From an uncultured Caryophanales bacterium (GTDB lineage Bacteria; Bacillota_I; Bacilli_A; RF39; UBA660), in assembly GCA_946611235.1 (NCBI GenBank), contig CAMODE010000012.1, positions 1-32,607 of the forward strand: 32,607 nt of DNA. Reading direction: 5' to 3'. Within the stretch, counting starts at the first letter, position 1. Every line of letters starts with the position of its first letter. Of the stretch, positions 26,847 to 32,607 are shown piece by piece. Both the position numbers and the translations under genes were made by a program. Below the pieces are notes generated by a model, which ran no database searches, was not told the DNA's origin, and worked only from the letters and a program-made list of their open reading frames with translations.

Positions 26847-28736
26847 GTATTTATATCCATTAGTGGTAAATACAGCTTTACTAAAAGCCACTTTATTTTG
26901 AATAGTATTATTTATATATTCAATATATTCATCAGTTGCTTCACCAGTAAAAGAATTATCAGTACTGTTAAATTTACCTTTACTTGTAATCCAAGACCTA
27001 TTTCCTAATATTACTAAGCCTTCTTTATCAGAGAAAAGATCAGTACCAGCGAATAACCTAGAATCATAATCGATACCAAATAAATTATATATTGTTGGTA
27101 TAACATCAATAGGCATTCCATACTTATCTATTTCTTTTGTTCCTATTCTATTATTCCATAGTATTAATGAATTATGATTTATTTCAAATAGGGAGTCTCT
27201 TTCATAACTTGATATTTCATTTACTTCATCTAATGATAGGGCATATGGATAATGATCCGCTAGTAAAACGATAACGGTATCATTTAGTTTACCATTTTCT
27301 TCTAATTTATTAATTAGTAATTCTAAAGCTTTATCTAATTCAATATTACAAGCTATATATGCTCTTGGTTTTTCACTATAAGGAAGATCTTTTACTAAGT
27401 CTTTATTTTTTACTGCCATCATATTTGCATTAAATGTATATTCAAAATGACCTGATACTGTCATATAATAAGCTAAAAATGGTTTATCACTATCAATATA
27501 ATCAGTATATGTTTTTTCTATCATTTCTAAATCACTTTGAGGCCACACATCACAATCAATATCAAGTCCCATGTAGCAGGCTTTAAAATTATCAAAGCCA
27601 ATTGATTTTAAATATTTATTTCGATCTTGAAAATAGCCTGAGTTGTTATGATAGGCAAAAGCATTATATCCTTTGTTTTTAAAAGTAGTAGCAAGTCCAT
27701 ATGGAAAATTAGTCGTACCACTTCGCCAAGTACTAAGTATTGATGAATCGGGATATAATCCAGTAAGAGATTGAAATTCTCCTCCTATTGTACTTAGATA
27801 GTATGGTACATAAAAGTTATTAAAAACAAAACCCGAATGAGTTAGTTTATATAGTGTAGGAGTAAGTTCAGGAGATACTGCTATCTCACTATAACTTTCC
27901 GCTACTACAAAGACTAAATTTTTGCCTTCAAAATAAGAAGTATATTCATTCTTTTTGCTTGGTGTAGTCCCCTCTATATAACCCCTTATAACATCAGGAG
28001 TATTATCATCTAATACTAAATCTAATTTATTATCTTCATATATAATTTCTTCTGGTTTCTCTATCTTTTCTTCAGTATATTCTTTAACACTTACTATTTT
28101 TTCTTCAAAACCAAAGATACTTCTTTTTATATCTATATATGCACTTGATAATACTCCAAGCTTTTGAATAGCAAGATTAGGATTATTGACATTATAATAT
28201 AAATCATATATTCCTAACGTTTCTTTTTTATTGGTATCTAAATATAAGCGATAAGAACATATACTAAGAGGTATTAGTATAAGATGTAATATTAAATATT
28301 TCTTTTCTTCCTTTAATATATTAAAATCAAATTTCTTTCTAAATATAATAAACATAATAAATGGTAAAAAGAATAATATTATTCCATATAAATTATAAAA
28401 GATTGCTTTAAATACTTCATCTATAAAACTAGTTACTTGGTCTGCTATTCCAAACATAGAGAAAGAGAAAAAACTATCTAAGAATGATTTAACAGTAAAT
28501 TGTCCTGCGAACCATACTGATATTATAAAATAGATTATGTAATTAAAGATACGATTTAGTTTTTCACTAAATAAATTAGTTAGTACTGTTATAATAAATG
28601 AAGAAAATAATATATAGATAAAACTACTTATAATTGTATCTTTACTATATGTATCAAACATTAATAAAGCAAATAATAATTCATAATAAGTTAGTAATCC
28701 TATATTTATTAAATTATTTTTTAATATTTTTTTCAT
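26829..28736 (-). CDS. LTA synthase/sulfatase family phosphoglycerol transferase-like membrane protein
   Basis: N-terminal TM helices; NLVFVVAESYSEIA, YYLSTIGGEFQSLTGLYPDS, YHNNSGYFQDRNKYLKSIGFDNF, VIVLLADHYPY. Confidence 0.9.
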   Translation of the reverse strand: MKKILKNNLINIGLLTYYELLFALLMFDTYSKDTIISSFIYILFSSFIITVLTNLFSEKLNRIFNYIIYFIISVWFAGQFTVKSFLDSFFSFSMFGIADQVTSFIDEVFKAIFYNLYGIILFFLPFIMFIIFRKKFDFNILKEEKKYLILHLILIPLSICSYRLYLDTNKKETLGIYDLYYNVNNPNLAIQKLGVLSSAYIDIKRSIFGFEEKIVSVKEYTEEKIEKPEEIIYEDNKLDLVLDDNTPDVIRGYIEGTTPSKKNEYTSYFEGKNLVFVVAESYSEIAVSPELTPTLYKLTHSGFVFNNFYVPYYLSTIGGEFQSLTGLYPDSSILSTWRSGTTNFPYGLATTFKNKGYNAFAYHNNSGYFQDRNKYLKSIGFDNFKACYMGLDIDCDVWPQSDLEMIEKTYTDYIDSDKPFLAYYMTVSGHFEYTFNANMMAVKNKDLVKDLPYSEKPRAYIACNIELDKALELLINKLEENGKLNDTVIVLLADHYPYALSLDEVNEISSYERDSLFEINHNSLILWNNRIGTKEIDKYGMPIDVIPTIYNLFGIDYDSRLFAGTDLFSDKEGLVILGNRSWITSKGKFNSTDNSFTGEATDEYIEYINNTIQNKVAFSKAVFTTNGYKYIRENN

Positions 28737-28746
28737 TATATCCCTC

Positions 28747-29889
<1,143 letters not shown>

Positions 29890-29918
29890 TTAACAAATAA
29901 AGAAAAAAGTAGCAATAA

Positions 29919-30242
29919 CTAATTACTACTTCTTTTCTTATTTTTTATTTTATAATGGCTATGATCTAAGGCTTCTAAATTATCTTTAATAATAGATGAA
30001 TCATTTACAAAGATATATCCTTCTTGCATAGCCTTTAATCTTGTTTCTTCTGAATCATATCCAAAAAGTACATTTCTTATAAAGTAAGTTTTTTTACTTT
30101 CGTCATCATATATAATTGAAGCACCATATAAATAACATATATTATTAATTATATGAGGATAGTAAATTTTTTCTATGCTACAACCTTTATTCTTTAACAT
30201 AATTAATTTAATTTTTAATTCATTTAATAACATTTTCTTCAT
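29919..30242 (-). CDS. Hypothetical protein
   Basis: ATG at 30242 preceded by AGAAAGGA; the TTG at 30263 is unlikely to be the start. Confidence 0.6.
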   Translation of the reverse strand: MKKMLLNELKIKLIMLKNKGCSIEKIYYPHIINNICYLYGASIIYDDESKKTYFIRNVLFGYDSEETRLKAMQEGYIFVNDSSIIKDNLEALDHSHYKIKNKKRSSN

Positions 30243-30302
30243 ATTTCTTTTTCCTTTCTGCAAACGTATTATAACACATGATAAATTATATTACAATCAT
30301 TT

Positions 30303-31148
30303 TTATATTTCTTTTATTTCAATAGCATCAATTATACTACCGTTACCAGCATATCCTTTTTCTCTATCATTTATATTATAGTCTTTTCCATATACCCATG
30401 GAAGCCAATATTTTTTATTTTTATTATGAACCCTGTATTTAACACTACCTGATACTGCTACATCGGTTATTGCTCTTCCAATTATTCCAGCATAATCACT
30501 TCTTCCAGTTACTTCAGGAAGCCACCTATTACTCACTTTGACACAGTATTTTAATTTATCGATATATAATCCATCCATGGTTACACCAAAGACACCAGCA
30601 TAATCATTTTCATTAAAGGAGACATTAGGATACCATCTTCTACCTAGTCCATGGCTTTGATATAAATAATTACTCTTACCAGTATACTTTTCTACTTCTT
30701 CTCTTGTAACATGGAAATAGCTATAAGGATCACTCCAATAAGAGGCATTTCCTCTTGTTTCATCTCCATAATATGTACCATTTGTTCTTACATCTAAGTG
30801 GGTATAACTATAATTAATATAAGCTATACCAGTAAATCCTAAATCAAAGGCTACACAGCATATTATTTTGCTAGGTATTACTTTACCATCGATATCATAA
30901 TAAACACAGTCTACCGCTAAACCTTCACTATGTCTACCTAAAAATCCATTTTGCTTCTTATCATAATAAGGGCATCTATATCCTGATGATATTATACATT
31001 TACTAGCATGCACTTTAGAGAATAGTTCTTCTAATTTTTTTACTAGTTTAGTAGATACTTTTATTTCTTTGCAATGAGGACACTTAAATTCACTAGAATT
31101 AAAATGAGAACTTATTTGTATATTTGGAAGATATGTATTAACACTCAC
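30303..31148 (-). CDS. Peptidase M15-type phage-like endolysin with C-terminal wall-binding repeats
   Basis: FKCPHCKEIKVSTKLVKKLEELF...ISSGYRCPYYDKKQNG...SRHSEGLAVD-like block (GRHSEGLAVDCVY); C-terminal DYAG repeats. Confidence 0.85.
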   Translation of the reverse strand: MSVNTYLPNIQISSHFNSSEFKCPHCKEIKVSTKLVKKLEELFSKVHASKCIISSGYRCPYYDKKQNGFLGRHSEGLAVDCVYYDIDGKVIPSKIICCVAFDLGFTGIAYINYSYTHLDVRTNGTYYGDETRGNASYWSDPYSYFHVTREEVEKYTGKSNYLYQSHGLGRRWYPNVSFNENDYAGVFGVTMDGLYIDKLKYCVKVSNRWLPEVTGRSDYAGIIGRAITDVAVSGSVKYRVHNKNKKYWLPWVYGKDYNINDREKGYAGNGSIIDAIEIKEI

Positions 31149-31480
31149 TATTTCACCTCCAGATCATTATTTATGATATGAATAGAATTATAAAGGAGAA
31201 CTCTTAGTTCTAAATCGCTTATCGTTATTCCTTTTTCTTTTAGTATTTCTTTTGTACTAGTAATAGCAGTATTAAGTTTATCTTCCCCATTACTATTTGG
31301 ATATATTTCATTTACATAGTTACATACTTTATCTACTACTTCTTTTTTTGTTTTATCTTGGATATATTTCTTATATTCTTTTTTAATATCTAATGCTATA
31401 TAAGATAATACTCCCATTACGATACTATGTATTATTTGTGTACCATATTCTTTTGTAAACTCTATTAATATATTATTCAT
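31148..31480 (-). CDS. Phage holin, LLH-like family
   Basis: Single N-terminal TM, KEVVDKVCNYVNEIYPNSNGEDKLNTAITSTKEILKEKGI; stop overlaps endolysin GTG start. Confidence 0.75.
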   Translation of the reverse strand: MNNILIEFTKEYGTQIIHSIVMGVLSYIALDIKKEYKKYIQDKTKKEVVDKVCNYVNEIYPNSNGEDKLNTAITSTKEILKEKGITISDLELRVLLYNSIHIINNDLEVK

Positions 31481-31544
31481 ACTGTCACCTAATATATTAT
31501 ATAAAAAAAGAAAAAGCCCTTTTATATTAAAGGACTATTATTAT

Positions 31545-32195
31545 TTAAAAATTATTATAATCAGAATGTTTATAAAATTCTCTTTTTTTCATTTTAATTG
31601 CATTGTAGTTCTTTTTCATATTTTCAAATGGAATGGAGATATCAATCATCTTCCAAGGTAATGCTTCAATAGTTTGAGAAGGCTTATAAAACAATGGATT
31701 TGTTTCTTCAGGATGAGGGGAATTCTTATCTGAAAATGGTATTAAAAAATGACCATATGTAATTCCGCAGTCAATTACATCGGGAGATAAATATTCTTTT
31801 AAATGACTCATACTAAATATTTGATAAGGTTTTTCATCTTCCCATAAAATACAATAATCTTCCCCATAAAAATTTACCAACTGAGACATTACTATTTCCA
31901 TATAAGGATATGTAAAAGCAAGAGCAAAATCCTCTTTTCTATCATCATATTTTGGTATGTCTGCAAAAGGAAGATATTTATAAAATTTGTCATATCTATT
32001 TTTGTCTACAACTGCCTTGCTATCAAATGATCTAGCATCATTATAATAGTCCTCAAAAAAACTAAACCATATACTACCATACATTCCTTTAGAAGTATCT
32101 AATGCCTTTTTTTGAACTGTTCGTATACTTTTATTTAGTTCATCATTTTGTATCAATATAGTATCTCCAATATCATTGAATATTTCTTTATTCAT
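31545..32195 (-). CDS. Hypothetical protein
   Basis: 216-aa ORF with RBS AAAGGAGAACA; terminator at about 31505-31535 (AGTCCTTT/AAAGGGCT then T-run). Confidence 0.65.
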   Translation of the reverse strand: MNKEIFNDIGDTILIQNDELNKSIRTVQKKALDTSKGMYGSIWFSFFEDYYNDARSFDSKAVVDKNRYDKFYKYLPFADIPKYDDRKEDFALAFTYPYMEIVMSQLVNFYGEDYCILWEDEKPYQIFSMSHLKEYLSPDVIDCGITYGHFLIPFSDKNSPHPEETNPLFYKPSQTIEALPWKMIDISIPFENMKKNYNAIKMKKREFYKHSDYNNF

Positions 32196-32439
32196 CTTGT
32201 TCTCCTTTCAATTAAAAAACAAAAATGGTGCTTGTGGTGGGAACTTTTTAAAAGCCTAAAGTCTTACAAAATAAGGTTTTTTTATTTTATTATTCCCGTT
32301 TTTACTCTCATCTTTTCGCTCATTTCGTGTACTTCGGAGTCATTTGGGAGTAATTTTTATATAAAAAAATAGTAAATTAAAAATGCACAATAATTTGATA
32401 AAAAAGTGCATTTTTTTTATAATTTTTTTCAAAAAAGTG

Positions 32440-32468
32440 TTGACATATCTTACGATATGTGATATACT
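32440..32468 (+). promoter_or_regulatory. Strong promoter TTGACA-N17-TATACT with embedded palindrome
   Basis: TTGACA 32440-32445, TATACT 32463-32468; ACATATC-TTAC-GATATGT 32443-32460. Confidence 0.85.
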
Positions 32469-32508
32469 TAATATGTAATCAAGGAAAGATTACAGAAAGG
32501 AGTTGAAT

Positions 32509-32607
32509 ATGAATTACTTATTAAAAAAGCCAATTGGAAAGCTTACATTGAACGACTGCTACCAATTGACTAAATTAGGATACATCATTACTAAAAGCAA
32601 TGATAAA
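32509..32607 (+). CDS. Partial CDS, N-terminus MNYLLKKPIGKLTLNDCYQLTKLGYIITKSNDK..., truncated by window end
   Basis: ATG with GAAAGGAG RBS, open to the window end. Confidence 0.7.
   Translation, partial: MNYLLKKPIGKLTLNDCYQLTKLGYIITKSNDK

Noticed and set aside
30175-30381. 68-aa plus-strand ORF
   Set aside because: Covers the gap and ends of two minus-strand genes; low-complexity hydrophobic, no RBS.
32221-32245. tRNA 3'-end-like string (minus GTTCCCACCACAAGCACCA), possible att remnant near the phage lysis genes
   Set aside because: No matching acceptor 5' half or T-loop in the window; too short to support an attachment site claim.
32148-32372. 74-aa plus-strand ORF
   Set aside because: Partly antisense to the 31545-32195 gene; no convincing start.

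Overview
The window is AT-rich Firmicutes/Mollicutes-like chromosomal DNA using the standard genetic code, with most genes on the minus strand. Recognisable core genes are gltX, tdk, a xerC/D-type recombinase, efp, rpmG, rnc, trmB, tgt and an ltaS-like gene. There are two tRNAs, Arg(TCT) and Glu(CTC). Accessory content includes a GH31-like protein, a flippase-like membrane protein, four tandem surface proteins with TYA/W-type signal anchors, a GerM-domain protein, three collagen-like genes next to a glycosyltransferase, and an orphan holin-endolysin pair. The most interesting material lies outside the ORF track. (1) Two paralogous, inverted type I toxin-antitoxin-like modules flank efp-rpmG. 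Each encodes a 25-aa hydrophobic peptide and an apparent convergent antisense RNA, with matching promoters, SD-sequestering leaders and a covarying palindrome. (2) A type III (ToxIN/AbiQ-like) toxin-antitoxin locus lies directly upstream of gltX. It has about 2 degenerate ToxI RNA repeats that can fold as H-type pseudoknots, followed by a terminator before toxN. Other notable items are a thymidine kinase with a degenerate duplicated TK domain, a GH31 protein with catalytic-site substitutions, a DUF1016 nuclease with an early in-frame stop, and collagen-like genes whose conserved linker is split across gene boundaries. All calls come from reading the sequence; no database search was run.
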